Source of the DNA: Nageia nagi
Lineage: Eukaryota; Pinophyta
Length of the DNA stretch: 64,000 bases
Assembly: GCA_050084985.1 (NCBI GenBank)
Contig: JBITNC010000001.1
Coordinates: 153,140,001-153,204,000, forward strand
Direction of reading: 5' to 3'
The position numbers were made by a program, and so were the translations under genes. Under the pieces are notes generated by a model. It ran no database searches, was not told where the DNA came from, and was given only the letters and a program-made list of their open reading frames with translations. The stretch's first letter is position 1; the number at the start of each line of letters is the position of its first letter. Positions 47,830-59,026 of this stretch are shown here, one piece after another.

Positions 47830-49560
47830 TTCCATCATCCCAAGAAAATCACACAACTCATGGAAGTGAGGAGATGCAAAGGAATTTGTGAAGATGTCAA
47901 TAATTTGCTATTGATTTGAAAGATAATCAAAGCTAAGAATCCCATATTAAGTATGTTGTTGAGTGAAGTGTATGTGAATCTCAATATGCTTGACCTACTA
48001 ATGCTCAACATGATTACAAGAAATATGAAGGGCACTTTGGTTATCACACCAAAATATAGTAGGTCAATCCTAGGAAAAACCAAACTCAACTAATAACTTG
48101 CAAAGCAAAAGAGCCTCCTAACTAGCTATAACTATCACCTTATACTCTACCTTTATAGATGATAATGCAATAGCCTATTGCTTCTTGTGTGACCAATAAA
48201 TAGGAGAAGGAACAAGATAGAAGACATAACCATAAGTGGAACACTTATCATCAATTGAACCTACCTAATCTAAATTAATATACCCCACTAACTCTATGGA
48301 ACCATGTCCATAGAATAAACCAAAGTATGTGGGACCTCTCAAAAATCAAAGAATGTGCTTGGTTTCCTAAAACTAAATATCATGAGGAATCTGAGAGAAC
48401 CAAGAGATCAAGCCAAGTGCATAAGAGATTTCAAGATGAGTATGGGTAAGATACAAAATACTTCCCACCAACTGATTATAAAAAGTAGCATCATAAAGAG
48501 ATGATGTACAATAGGAAGTCAATGTAACCCTAGATTGGAATGGCATAGGAGATAACTTACAATTAGCCATTTAAAAATATTATAGAAGATCCAATGTATA
48601 CTTATGCTAACATAAAGAAATACTTGTAGTAGTCTACATGATTTGAAAACTAAGGAAGTAATGTGCTAATCCCAAATATGTCATCCAAAATCTTTCTAAA
48701 AGAGAATGCTGAATAGTCTAAATATGAGAGGAGGAGCTCCCAATGAGAATAAAATCATCAACATAAAAAATAAGTATGGTAATTTATTTTTCATCTCACC
48801 AAATATAGACTATAGTATCTGAGTGACATCTCATATATCTAGTAGAGAGAATGAAAGAATCCATCTTCTCATACCAAGCTAGAGGGGCTTGTTTGATAAC
48901 ATAGAGAGACTTATGTAGTCTACAAACAAGTGATGCATCGTCAAAAAACCTAGTAGGTTGCTCCATTAAATATTCTCATGCAAATCTCCATGTAAGAAAG
49001 CACTCTTCACATTCATATGAAAAATAGACCATCCCTAAGATGTAGCAAGTGCAAGTACAAGCCTAACAAAATTCATCTTAATGATAAGGGCAAAGGTTTC
49101 AATGTAATCAACACCTTCAACCTATGAAAAACCCTTAACCACCATATGAGATTTGTACTTGTCAATGGACCCATCTACTACATATTTGGTTTGATAAACC
49201 CACTTACAATGAACCAACTTTCTTCCCTTAGAAAGAGGCACCAAATCCCAAGTTTGATTCTTAATCAAAGAAGAATACTCAGCTGCCATAGAATCATTAC
49301 ACTCTTATATCCCATGAGCTTGTGAAAAAGATTGTGGATCACTCAAAAATGATTAATAAATAAGGCAAGTACCAATGGAAGGACTACATCTAGAAGGTGG
49401 GAGATCCTAAATGAAAGGAGTTACCTCCTTAATAGAAGTATGTGCTCACTTAGGCATAGTGGTAGTAGGTACAATAGGATCATCAACAAGTTATGTGAAA
49501 ATCTCAACAGTATGAGAGCAAGACTTAGAAGACCTTATTTAGACATTAAGGGCTTTACCA
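47830..49560 (-). pseudogene. Copia-3 RT and RNase H
   Basis: Minus-strand pieces in several frames: KLVHCKWVYQTKY near 49190, YKSHMVVKGF near 49150, MNVKSAFLHGDLHENI near 49000, VIKQAPLAWYEKMDSF near 48870, and the catalytic YVDD box at 48754-48765. Next is an open piece at 48373-48570 with MPFQSRVTLTS and NQLVGSILYLTHTHLEISYA. The RNase H tail with HIEIHIHFTQQ-like words lies near 47950-47990. Stops are frequent. Confidence 0.8.
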
Positions 49561-49836
49561 TGTTATTTTAATGCATTAAGCTAATGCTTTTTCATGGATT
49601 CTTCTAAATCTTCAAACTTTTTCCAACACCTACTAGTAGGATCACCATCCTTTTTGCAATAGGTATAAGGCATGTTAGACTTCTCTTTTTTTGTAGAAGA
49701 ATCCTTATACTTAGAATCATTTAAATTTAGCTTTGAATTTACCTTTCCCTTTTGAAGTAGATTCAACTAAAGCTTTTGAAGAAGAGGTAGAAGACTCAAG
49801 AGTGGAAATTTTGATCTCTTCCCTAGTAAGTCTTTC
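49561..49836 (-). pseudogene. Copia-3 gag zinc-knuckle piece
   Basis: A minus frame at 49581-49766 reads KKEKSNMPYTYCKKDGDPTSRCWKK in parts. Its C-x5-DPTSRCWKK tail is the copia-type knuckle in which the usual His before P-T is Asp. It is cut at 49837 by the Tat-2 LTR. Confidence 0.6.
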
Positions 49837-50933
49837 TGTGTATACTGAATTGTGCACCTAAAATGCAATTTAGTCAGATAAATCATTCAACATAATAAAT
49901 CAGAACACATTCAATATTACACATCAATACTAATGTAGATATTATATCCAAAAAAAGATTTTGATGAGATTTAATACAATAAGAGACTGTTATCAATCTG
50001 CATGAATCGGTATCGATTTATTGTCGATCGACAATGATCTTATGGATCGGCAACGATCTACTTAGGGATCAACAGTGATCAATGGTCTCTCGCTATTGTA
50101 GTGCTTATTGTAAAATTTTGGCTTTTGTCATCGATCTGAGAAATCACCGTCGATCGATCTTCAAATTGTCGATGATTTATGGCATTATAATAAACTTTTT
50201 GTAGAATTTTGAAATATTTTGTATCTCTTCCTGGTTGTTCTCCTTCATGCTTGTTTCTATCGTCTTTTTCCTGTATTGACCCTACACACAGAAAATAAAC
50301 GAAACATCAAAGCGTACCTACTAATACATATAAATTAGAAATAAACAACGTAATATAAAATATACTTGATGTTAGATTTTGCTATTGGTCAAACCTCAAA
50401 TCTTCGCTTACAAACTTCTGGCTTAATTTCTACAGAGCTTCGCTATATTAAATTCAGGTCCCTTTGTTCACATACAGAGCTTGTATTTATAAGCTCAAAA
50501 GTTTGTTATTAATTTGTTTTGCCGTCACAAGATTCCAGGTAACCTTCCGTGTGAAATCTTGAGGTGTTATTATCTCCAATCCACATCCATAACTCTAAAC
50601 TATGTATACTAGGCTATTCTGGGCTTAAATTTATCAGCTTTTGAATTATTCAAGGATCATCAACAATTGTAGTAGATCGTCCACGATTTTTTAGTACATT
50701 TTATACTAATATTGGAGTGATCGCCCAACGATCATTTTTAATGAAAAGAGGTCGTATGACCACCCATTTTGCATCTATTCGAAAAGATCTATCCAATAAT
50801 AGCATTTTAAAGCTTGATTGAAGCTTGTATAATAAGTTAAAATCATTTTAATGTGATATATGTTAGAAAGATACTTATTTTATTTATTTATATGTTGTCA
50901 AACTAAATGTAGGATTTATTTTGAGTGTCTACA
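49837..50933 (-). repeat. Tat-2 3' LTR
   Basis: 1097 bp. On the minus strand it runs from TGTAGACACTC to GTATACACA. The first 487 plus-strand bases align with 63514-64000 at about 92% by eye. It contains many short CGATC/GATCG words. Confidence 0.92.
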
Positions 50934-50948
50934 TTTTGCCCCTTTTTG
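50934..50948 (-). other. Tat-2 polypurine tract
   Basis: AAAAAGGGGCAAAA on the minus strand abuts the LTR start TGTAGACAC. Confidence 0.85.
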
Positions 50949-51759
50949 ATTTATCAACCGAAGATGAGGTTGATAATTTCAAAAAATATATAATAGGAAG
51001 ACTTATTATTTGATTATATTTTGCAGCTTTTCCATGATATATATTTTGACTCAATTTCTCAGATGAATCAAAAATCAAATTAAGATAAAATATGTTTTCC
51101 TTTAACATTTGACATAGTTTTGAAAACAAATTTGAATATACTTCAGAAGTGACTATTTTCTGTATGATGATGTTTTGAGCTTGTGTGACAGTTGCATGAC
51201 ATTTTTGTTATGTCATTTTGCATGTCTAAGCGCACCTATACCGTATAAGTTTTCTTTAGTATATAAATTTTAATGGTGTTGTCCTTTATCCTGACAATGA
51301 GGTTTCAAGATGATTTCTTACATCCTATGCTTGTTTTTCCATCTAAGCTCAAACTTAGTCTAAACTGCTTTTCGTATTTGACTTAGTCAAAGACCGTTGA
51401 CGATCTTCCTAGGATTGTTGACAATCATAAAGTAATAATTATCGATTGGTATAGTAAAAATACTATCTTTATAATAGTATATTTTGCTAAAAATATCTTA
51501 GTTTCTTGTGTTTAGACACGTTTTGATGGCAATTTTAACTATTTTACCCTAGTAAGTTTACTCAATACTAGTCCTTCATGTGCCGATGTATTTGGCAATC
51601 ATGTGACATTGGAACGTTCTTCTAGGCAAAAAATAATGTAACTTATAATTTGTTCACTTTCATCTTAGTGAATGAAGCTTTTAATTTTGTCTATACACAA
51701 ATAAATTTTAAAATATTTAAAGAAAATATACTTCATATTATGCATTTTCAGATGAGTGT

Positions 51760-51905
51760 GAAATCGTTGACGATTAGTGAGAAATCATTGATAATCAATG
51801 TAACGATCATTGACAATCAGAATGAAATTGTTGATGATCATGTAACGATCATCGACGATCAGAATGAAATCGTTGACGATCATGTAACGATTGCCGACAA
51901 TCCCC
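51760..51905. repeat. 42-bp tandem repeat in Tat-2 3' region
   Basis: About three units, with the word AATGAAATCGTTGACGATCA recurring at a spacing of 42 bp (near 51823 and 51865) and a more divergent copy before them. Each unit is made of CGTTGACGATC-type half-palindromes. Confidence 0.85.
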
Positions 51906-52024
51906 AACGCGAGGGTTTAAAAGAAAATAGTTTTACTTTTTACTTTTACTTTTCGTTTGCTTTTCCACTTTTGTCTTTTCTTACCTGTCATTTTCATCTC
52001 TTTACCAAATTTTTAGCAGATCAA

Positions 52025-52075
52025 ATGGCGCCACGCAAGAGGATTTCGAAAAAAGGCAAATCGATCTCAAAAGAG
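52025..52075 (+). other. Possible antisense first exon in Tat-2
   Basis: A plus-strand ATG opens a basic 17-residue peptide (MAPRKRISKKGKSISKE) that ends exactly at an AG/GTATTT splice-donor-like site. In Tat-1 the same region and strand hold the PMD gene. No PMD sequence follows here. It could be the leftover first exon of such a gene, or chance. Confidence 0.3.
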
Positions 52076-52466
52076 GTATTTTACCCATCCATTTTTTGTT
52101 TTATTTTACGATTTTTTTTTTTTTTTTTGGAACTAGGTTAATATTGATAGTTAAAAATGTTTATCTACATTTTACCATGATGTAAGTTGTATTATCATAG
52201 GGTTTTAGGGTTTTTATGTTCGTATGTGTAATTTTAAAACCCTAGCCGAGGTTTTTGCACCTCAGCTTCTATTTTTATGGGGTCATTGGTGATTTTAACG
52301 ATCACCAACGATCTCCTCAGAATCATTACCGATTTGAGGATCGGCAATGATCTCTTAAAAGTCATTGTCGATTGCTTAACACGATCAACGGCGATCATAT
52401 TTACATTTTTTTTTTAATAATTAATCAACTTAAATATTTTGGTATGTCATGTTTTTTTTTTTTTTT

Positions 52467-53684
52467 TTAAATATTATATACTAAATTTTCATCAAATCGA
52501 GTTTGAACTGCATCAGGATTAAATGAACAATGTGTTGAACTAAACAAAAAACTAAAATCTAATACCACTTGATTATGATAAATTTCTGGAACACAATAAT
52601 CTAAGTGTTCAGATGTCACGGTTTGTGTGATTGAGATGAATCGTTCTCGATATCTTAAAGTCAGGTTATGAGTACAATCGACTATTATTTTGGGCTTTTC
52701 TATAAGCCACAGAAGATAGAAATATATCATTAAATCATATTCTGATTTAGGAGAACACCATAACTCAAAGGCATTGATACAAATGATAACTTGATACCCA
52801 TTTATTTTGACATCCCAACCGTAAGATTCGCATGTATCGTAGAATGTCAAGGCCAATTTTTGTTGTATTTCTGTAGGCATGGAAAAGATATTTGAGTACA
52901 AAGGAGTAGGAGTGTTACGAATAACTTTCATAAAGATATCTTTGTCATACCTATTTTTGAACCCTGGAAGATAACTTCCATTATTCCGTACTCTACATTC
53001 TTTTGACAGTTTTTCGATAATCTCATTTCTAACCTTTATTTGACTTATCGTTTTAAGCTCAGCAATACGACAAGCTTGCCTTTGTTCCAACTTTTGTTCC
53101 CAAATTGTGTGTCGCATTTGCATGCGAGAACATCTGTGAATTTGCCTATAGTATTGTTGTGACGTTCTAGGAGGAAAAGCCACAAAAGTATTTGAAAAAT
53201 CATAAATCACCCTTTTATGAGGTAAATAATGTAAAATTTCATCCATCCATTCTAGGCTTTTGATTAATTGTTTAACGCATTTCAGCCTAGCTAAAAGGAG
53301 TGAATACTCAGTTAATTGACAATTTATGACAATCTTCGGTATTCCATAAGGCCATTGTAGGCAGAAAGTCATTATTCTTTGTGATATTCTTTCCATATGA
53401 GTGAAATAGATTTGTGGATCTAAAATAATGCTTACTTCGTATCCACACAAAGTGACTTCCCAATCATTATTTCTACCACAAAACATATGATATGTTCTTT
53501 CATATTGTTCATCAATAGTCAATTGTAAATAATTTAAGAGATTAAGATCAAATCCATGTTTTAAATATGTCAATGCTAAATCACCTGGATATCTTGGTGG
53601 TGGAAATCGTACTTGTGGTGGCATTATGCTACCTTCAGCAGATTCCTTTGCCAGATTCATCCTTTCTATTTTAATCATTAACAC
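52467..53684 (-). CDS. Extra ORF downstream of integrase, two copies of an unknown domain
   Basis: An unbroken 405-codon frame in the same sense as pol, between integrase and the 3' LTR. I do not recognise it. It contains an internal duplication: WEVTLCGYEV (75-84) matches WDVKINGYQV (290-299), PKIVINC (116-122) matches PKIIVDC (331-337), and RVIYDFSNTF (158-167) matches QVVLDFSFLF (372-381). The distance from Trp to PKI is 41 residues in both. A linker rich in Gln, Arg and Glu (about 175-235) separates them and may be helical. No membrane segment or known catalytic motif is visible. It stays open while pol is broken. The start at 53684 and the in-frame Met at residue 21 are both possible. 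Confidence 0.8.
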   Translation of the reverse strand: MLMIKIERMNLAKESAEGSIMPPQVRFPPPRYPGDLALTYLKHGFDLNLLNYLQLTIDEQYERTYHMFCGRNNDWEVTLCGYEVSIILDPQIYFTHMERISQRIMTFCLQWPYGIPKIVINCQLTEYSLLLARLKCVKQLIKSLEWMDEILHYLPHKRVIYDFSNTFVAFPPRTSQQYYRQIHRCSRMQMRHTIWEQKLEQRQACRIAELKTISQIKVRNEIIEKLSKECRVRNNGSYLPGFKNRYDKDIFMKVIRNTPTPLYSNIFSMPTEIQQKLALTFYDTCESYGWDVKINGYQVIICINAFELWCSPKSEYDLMIYFYLLWLIEKPKIIVDCTHNLTLRYRERFISITQTVTSEHLDYCVPEIYHNQVVLDFSFLFSSTHCSFNPDAVQTRFDENLVYNI

Positions 53685-53767
53685 TTGACAAATATCAATA
53701 TTTTTATTTATTTATTAATCTAACAATAAAATAAAACGAAAGAAAACTAATGTATACACATTTTTTT

Positions 53768-54926
53768 TTATGTATAGAAGGGTCGAAGATGCATGATATT
53801 TATAGGTTCACGCTCTTCATTTCCTTCTAAATCTGATAAATGATAAGTTCCTTTATCGAATTTTTTCTTAATGATATATGGTCCTAACCAATTCGGAGCA
53901 AACTTATCTCTAAGCTGTCGTTCTATTCGTGAAGTTTGTTGATTTTCTTTTAAAACCAAATCACCTATTTTGAATTCATGAATTAGAGCCCTTTTATCAA
54001 AAGCTCATTTTATCCTCTTCTGATAAACACGCATATGTTCTAAAGCATTAATACATTTTTCATCTAGAAGTAACAATTGATCTAAGCGAATCTATCTTGT
54101 TTCTTCATCAGAATTTTGCTCACTTAGATTTACTCTAAGGGATGGTATCTCAAGTTCTATGGGTAGGATGGCTTCTGTTCCGTATACTAAAGAGAATGGT
54201 GTTGCCCCAATAGGAGTACGTACACTAGTACGATAAGCCCATAAGGATTTTGGTATTTGAATATGCCAATCTCTATGAGAATCATTTATTATTTTTGCTA
54301 AGATGTTCCGAATAGTTTTATTAGTAGCCTCTGCCTGTCCATTGCCTTGTGGATAATATGGAGTGGAAAAACTTTGTTTAATTTTATATTTATCACATAT
54401 TTGTTTTACATCCTTATTTTTAAAATTTTTTCCATTATCCATAATTAATTGATTGGGTATACCAAATCTACATATAATATAATTTTCTATAAAATTCGTG
54501 ATTCGTGAACCAACGGTGGAAGTCATGGGAATAGCCTCTACCCATTTAGTAAAATATTTAGTTGCTGTGATGATGAACTTATGTCCACCAGAAGATGTAG
54601 GTGTAATTTTGTCCTATTAAATCTAATGTCCATTTAGAGAATGGCCAAAGTGATTGTTTAGGATGTAGTTCTTGAGATGGTTGTGAAAATAAATGAGCAT
54701 ATTGTTGACATTTAAAACATTTTTTAACATATTCACAATAATCTTTTTCCATAGTCGGCCAATAATACCCCATTCGTATTAATTGTTTTACAATTGCAAC
54801 ACCATTAAAATGTCCTCCGCATGTTCCATCATGGGCGGAGGATATAGCCTTTTTAACATCATTCCATTCAAGACATCTGAGTAAAATACCATTAAAATTT
54901 CGTTGATGCAAGATATCTCCTATCAA
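53768..54926 (-). pseudogene. Tat-2 integrase
   Basis: Inserts the cDNA. The first piece (54926-54579) holds the zinc domain H32-x6-H39-x30-C70-x2-C73 and the first core Asp in WTLDLIG (residue 102). A frame change follows near 54579. The second piece (54526-54092) has the second Asp in LIMDNGKNF (residue 30) and the Glu in GQAEATNK (residue 66), exactly 35 residues between, then LWAYRTSVRTPIGATPF and YGTEAILP. The last piece (53959-53768) has the GPY/F module (WLGPYIIKKKFDKGTYHL). All catalytic residues are kept, but at least two frame breaks and a stop near 54005-54100 separate the pieces. Confidence 0.92.
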
Positions 54927-54956
54927 ACAATATTTAGTTGCTTTGATTTTAAAAGC

Positions 54957-56277
54957 TCATCGTGATGATTTATTAAGGTTTGTAGGAAGAGTTCCAAATT
55001 TTAAAAAATCTGTCAATTCTTTGTACCAATTATCTTTATTGGTTACATCAATATTTAATACGCTTTTTTCTTCATCTTCCCATTGTAACGATGATTGAGA
55101 CAATTGAATTATTTCAACTTGAATTGAAGATTTTTTAGGATCTTCTGGGATAAGAGATCCAATAGAAGCCATAGCATCTGCAAATCTATTAGATGATCTT
55201 GGTGCTAGCTTCTATACTAAATCGATCAAAAGATTTTAATAATTCTTCAACTAACGCTTTATACTTTTGAAGTAAAGGCTCTTTACATTGATAGATTCCT
55301 TTCACTTGATTTACGATGAGTAAAGAATCTCCAATGAGCTTTATTCTTTTAAGTTTTAATTTAATAGCAGTTTTTAATGCTAATATCAAAGCTTCATATT
55401 CTGCATTATTATTAGTACAAGGAAATTTTAGTTTAAATGAATATGGTATAGGGATACCTTGCGGTGTTATAAATACAACACCTGCTCCACCACCTTGTTC
55501 ACATCGAGAACCATCAAAGTGTATTGTCATATACCAATCATCTTCAGGTTCTACAAGTATTTCAATTTCATCTAATTGAAACACTCCATCATCGGGTAAT
55601 TCAATGACAAGGGGTTTATTATCTTGCAATGGAGCATCAGTGAGATAGTCAGCAATTACTTGTCCTTTTATTGACTTTTGTCCAATAAAATGTAAATCAA
55701 ATTCAGTTAAGTGCATTATCCACTTTGCAGTCCTTGAATTTTGATATGTTTTATTCATCATATACTTCAATGGATCCATTTTAGAGATGACATATGTTGT
55801 ATGATTAAGTATATAATGTCGAAGTTTTTTAGTAGCAAAAATGACAGCAAGACATAATTTTTCCAAATATATATACTTAATCTCATAGCTCACTAGGGTT
55901 CTACTCAGATAATATATAGCTTGCTCTTTATTGTGTTCATTCTTTTGAGCAAGCATTGTTCCTAACGCATTTTCAGTAGCAGAGATATATAACAAAAAGG
56001 GTACATCTTTTCTTGGTGGACTTAAGACAAGAGGCGATAATAAATATCTTTTAATTTCATCGAATGCATCTTGTTGCTCTTTGCCCCAATGATATTCGAT
56101 CCCCTTTTTTAATAATTTTGTAAATGGTTTACATTTATTAGAAAGTTGAGCTATAAACCTTCTAATGGCTTGTAACTTACCCTGTAAACTTTGTAATTGT
56201 TTTAGATTTGCAGGAGGTGGCATGTCTACTACTGCCTTCACTTTACTAGGATCTATTTCAATTCCTCGTCGAGACAC
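54957..56277 (-). pseudogene. Tat-2 RNase H plus archaeal-type RNase H
   Basis: The 362-codon open frame (56277-55189) starts inside the RT thumb (MSRRGIEIDPSKVKAV). It continues with the ordinary RNase H about 90-205 (FLLYISATENALG; its first Asp is Ala, as is common in this lineage) and then the second, archaeal-type RNase H about 250-362, with D255 in IHFDGSRC, E293 in NAEYEALILAL and D317 in LIGDSLLIVNQV. The end of that domain (ADAMASIGSL) lies across a stop or frame change at about 55180, and a linker runs to 54957. Two RNase H domains are diagnostic of Tat elements. The second one keeps its catalytic residues. Confidence 0.93.
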
Positions 56278-57553
56278 AATAAATCCTAATAATTTCCTTG
56301 AAGTTACACCAAAAACACATTTTTTGGATTTAATCTTACTTTATGTTCTAATAATCTATCTAAGACTTTAATTAGATCTTTTCCATGGTCTACTCAATAT
56401 TTAGAACTAACCAACAAATCATCAACATAATCTTCTACTATGTCGTGCATATAATCATGGAATATATAAGTCATAGCTCTTTGATAAGTTGCCCTGGCAT
56501 TTTTCAATCCAAAAGGCATAACTTTATAACAAAAGGTACCCAAGGAGTTATAAAAGCTATTTTATGTTGATCTTCAGTAGCTATTTTTATTTGATTATAA
56601 CCAGAAAACCTGTCCATTAATGATAACATATCATGTCCTGCTATCAAGTCTACCAAACTATCAATGCTAGGTAGAGGGAAATCATCTTTAGGACAAGCTT
56701 TGTTAAGATCTCGAAAATCTGTGCATATTCTTATTTTTCCACTTGGTTTTTTCACAGGTACCATATTAGATATCCAATCTGAATAATCTATGGGTTGTAT
56801 AAATTTGGCTTCTAATAACTTTTGAAGTTCTTCTTTTACCATTAATGCTATAGTAGGATGCATTTTACATAATTTCTATTTAACCGGCTTAGCATCAGGC
56901 TTTAAGGCTAAATTATGTACTACTAACTTGGGATCTATTCCAGGCATGTCTGCATATGACCATGCGAATACCTTTTCTCGTTCTTTTAATAAGGTTATGA
57001 TTTCTTCTTGTTCATTTTCCGTGAGGTTTTCTCCTAATTGAATAATTTTAGGATTTTGAGGATCATTATTAATATTTATTTCTAAGACTTTTTTAGTAAG
57101 CATATGCGACCCTTCTTCTAATTGATTTGGTACTGGTATCCAGCCATTGTCATTAACACTATATTCTTCATTGTATTCTTGAGTTTGTTCATTCGTGCAT
57201 ACTTGACTTTCATAGGAACCAAGTATGTGATCTACATTTTTGAATTCATGTACCAAAGGATTAGATGATATAAGAGAGAAATCAGCAATCATTTCATCTG
57301 TAGAAGTATTGGCTATTATTTTGATTAGATTTTGATTTTCATTAACTTCATCTATTTGTTCATTATTTTGATCTTCAATATCATTCTCTTTTATTGTAAC
57401 CATATTTATCGATGGTATATCTGAATATGAAATGATTGAAGATTCGACATTTTTATTTATTTTTTCTTGTATATGTCTTGGTAAACCCGAATGATTCCAG
57501 AGTGGCTCAATATTATTAATAAAGAGCATTTCGACACCTTCTAAGACATCCAT
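56278..57553 (-). pseudogene. Tat-2 reverse transcriptase with N-terminal linker
   Basis: From the right, a 225-codon open piece (57553-56876) is an acidic linker ending in EKVFAWSYADMPGIDPKLVVHNLAL, the usual lead-in to gypsy RT. After a stop, 56863-56504 reads LLEAKFIQPIDYSDWISNMV, KKPSGKIRICTDFRDLNKAC and LSLMDRFSGYNQI. A one-base shift near 56540 moves the frame just before the VMPFGLKNA block. The catalytic box YVDD is intact at 56421-56432, followed by a stop in SSKY-stop-VDHGKD. It is not translatable as one protein now. Confidence 0.9.
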
Positions 57554-57769
57554 TTCACTTAATTGTTCTTCACTTATATCATTAACTTCTTGTACTATGG
57601 ATTCTTTCTCTAAGATTTCTTCGTTATAATCTAAATTCTCTTCTCCTAAATTTTCTAATTTAGCAAGATTTTCACAGTTATTTTGATAACCTAATCCACT
57701 TTTATTAGTGGGATATTGGTATTGTAATTCAATTATCTCTCATGGACCCTGTTCATATCGACCCAATCC

Positions 57770-58915
57770 TCATCCTTGCCAATTACATTTGTTAAAATAG
57801 TTTAAGACAAATGTTCTTGAACATGGTGTTAAATATTTCATGTCATTATTGAAATTTCCTTCATATGTTTGATTGGGTATTGTTGACATAGGATCCCCTA
57901 TCCCTGCATAGATGAACATTGTCTGATTAGGTACTTCTCCTAAAGGCACTATTTTTCCAATCACATTAGGTGATTCAGATAATCCTCCCATTTCTTGTGA
58001 TGAAGGTATATTAAATACCACATCATCTATGTCATATTCTCCCATCCCTAAATCCCTTAATTTGACTTTTACTGGATATACATTGGATGAGTTATTATTA
58101 GATGTAGTATTTACTTGTTTTGATGAAGAAGCTCCATATTTTTCATCTAAAGTTTTAGCAACCTTTTCCCAAGTATCTTTATCTTGTATAACTATATCAC
58201 CTTTTTCTTTTATGACTTCAGAGTGGTTCGTACTTTTATTCATCAATATAGTTGATAAATTAGGAGATGGTAATGTCACTTTATTCGGATCAAAAATTAA
58301 ATTACAATGTGAATAAGGATCTGGATCTTTAAACACACAATGAACTTTATCCTTGTAGATGTACTTTAAACATCCATGATAAGTTGATGGAACACATTGC
58401 ATTTCTCTAATACATGGACATCCTAAAAGAACATTATATTGTATAATATTTCCTTCAATTATATGCAATAAAGTTTGGATGGTTTTAGCCCCTACTGTAA
58501 TTGGCAGCACTATCGATCCCAAAGTTGAACACATTGCATCATTAAATGCCCTAATTTGCAAAGAAGGAGCTAGGATAAGTGATTATGATAAATTCAAATT
58601 TTTGTATGTAGCATCTGAAATTATATTTATAGCTAAACCTTCATCTATCAGAATTCTTTTAAATAATTTCCCATCTACTTTACCAATTATATGTAAAGGT
58701 GGATCAAGTCCACTTGGTCCATCGTTATTTAATTTTTCTTGTTCGTAGAAGGTGATGCTAGGTTGTTGAGATATCCTCAAACTTTCAACTATTGAGATAA
58801 AATTATCGGGGTTACTAATATCCACTTGAATTTCTTGTAGAATTTGATTCATTGCCTTCCTATAACTCTCAGACTGTTGTAATAATTCAAATAAGGTCAT
58901 CTTCACTGGAGACAT
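57770..58915 (-). pseudogene. Tat-2 aspartic protease region
   Basis: Two open pieces separated by a stop near 58580. The first (58915-58583) ends with HIIGKVDGKLFKRILIDEGLAINIIS, where the protease active site, normally D-x-G-S/A in this lineage, reads IDEGLA; the catalytic Asp is kept. The second (58561-57770) starts with IRAFNDAMCSTLGSIVLPIT and has NVLLGCPCIREMQCVPSTYH, the second half of the protease fold. The region between its end and 57553 is a stop-interrupted linker. Confidence 0.8.
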
Positions 58916-59026
58916 TTTTAATTGTCGTTGAAGAGCACCTTTTATCGAAACTTTAGGTTGTTGCGGAGGAGGTATAGGTTGTATATTAATTAGGTTTGAT
59001 ATCGATTGATTTTTTCATGGATTATC

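Larger units (their letters stand above)
47381..49836 (-). mobile_element. Copia-3: remnant lacking integrase
   Basis: A decayed minus-strand copia element trapped between Tat-1 and Tat-2. From right to left it has a gag zinc knuckle, then RT and RNase H, a polypurine tract (CTTAAGGGGGG near 47601-47610) and the start of a 3' LTR. The LTR is cut by Tat-1 at 47380, and the gag side is cut by the Tat-2 LTR at 49837. Protease and integrase are missing between gag and RT, so the element was internally deleted. Confidence 0.75.
50949..52466. other. Tat-2 3' noncoding region
   Basis: About 1.5 kb between the extra ORF and the 3' LTR. It contains the 42-bp repeats (51760-51905), an exon-like piece on the plus strand (52025-52075), poly-T runs and several clusters of CGATC-type words (51400-51440, 52270-52400). 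Confidence 0.7.

Noticed and set aside
51650-52141. 163-codon plus-strand frame with a repeated DDHVTI peptide
   Set aside because: The repeat peptide comes from the 42-bp tandem units. Only the small exon-like piece at 52025-52075 was kept as a possibility.
53754-53771. Possible end of an intact integrase/extra-ORF fusion
   Set aside because: A stop ends the integrase tail at 53768 and the extra ORF begins at 53684 in another frame, so they are separate.
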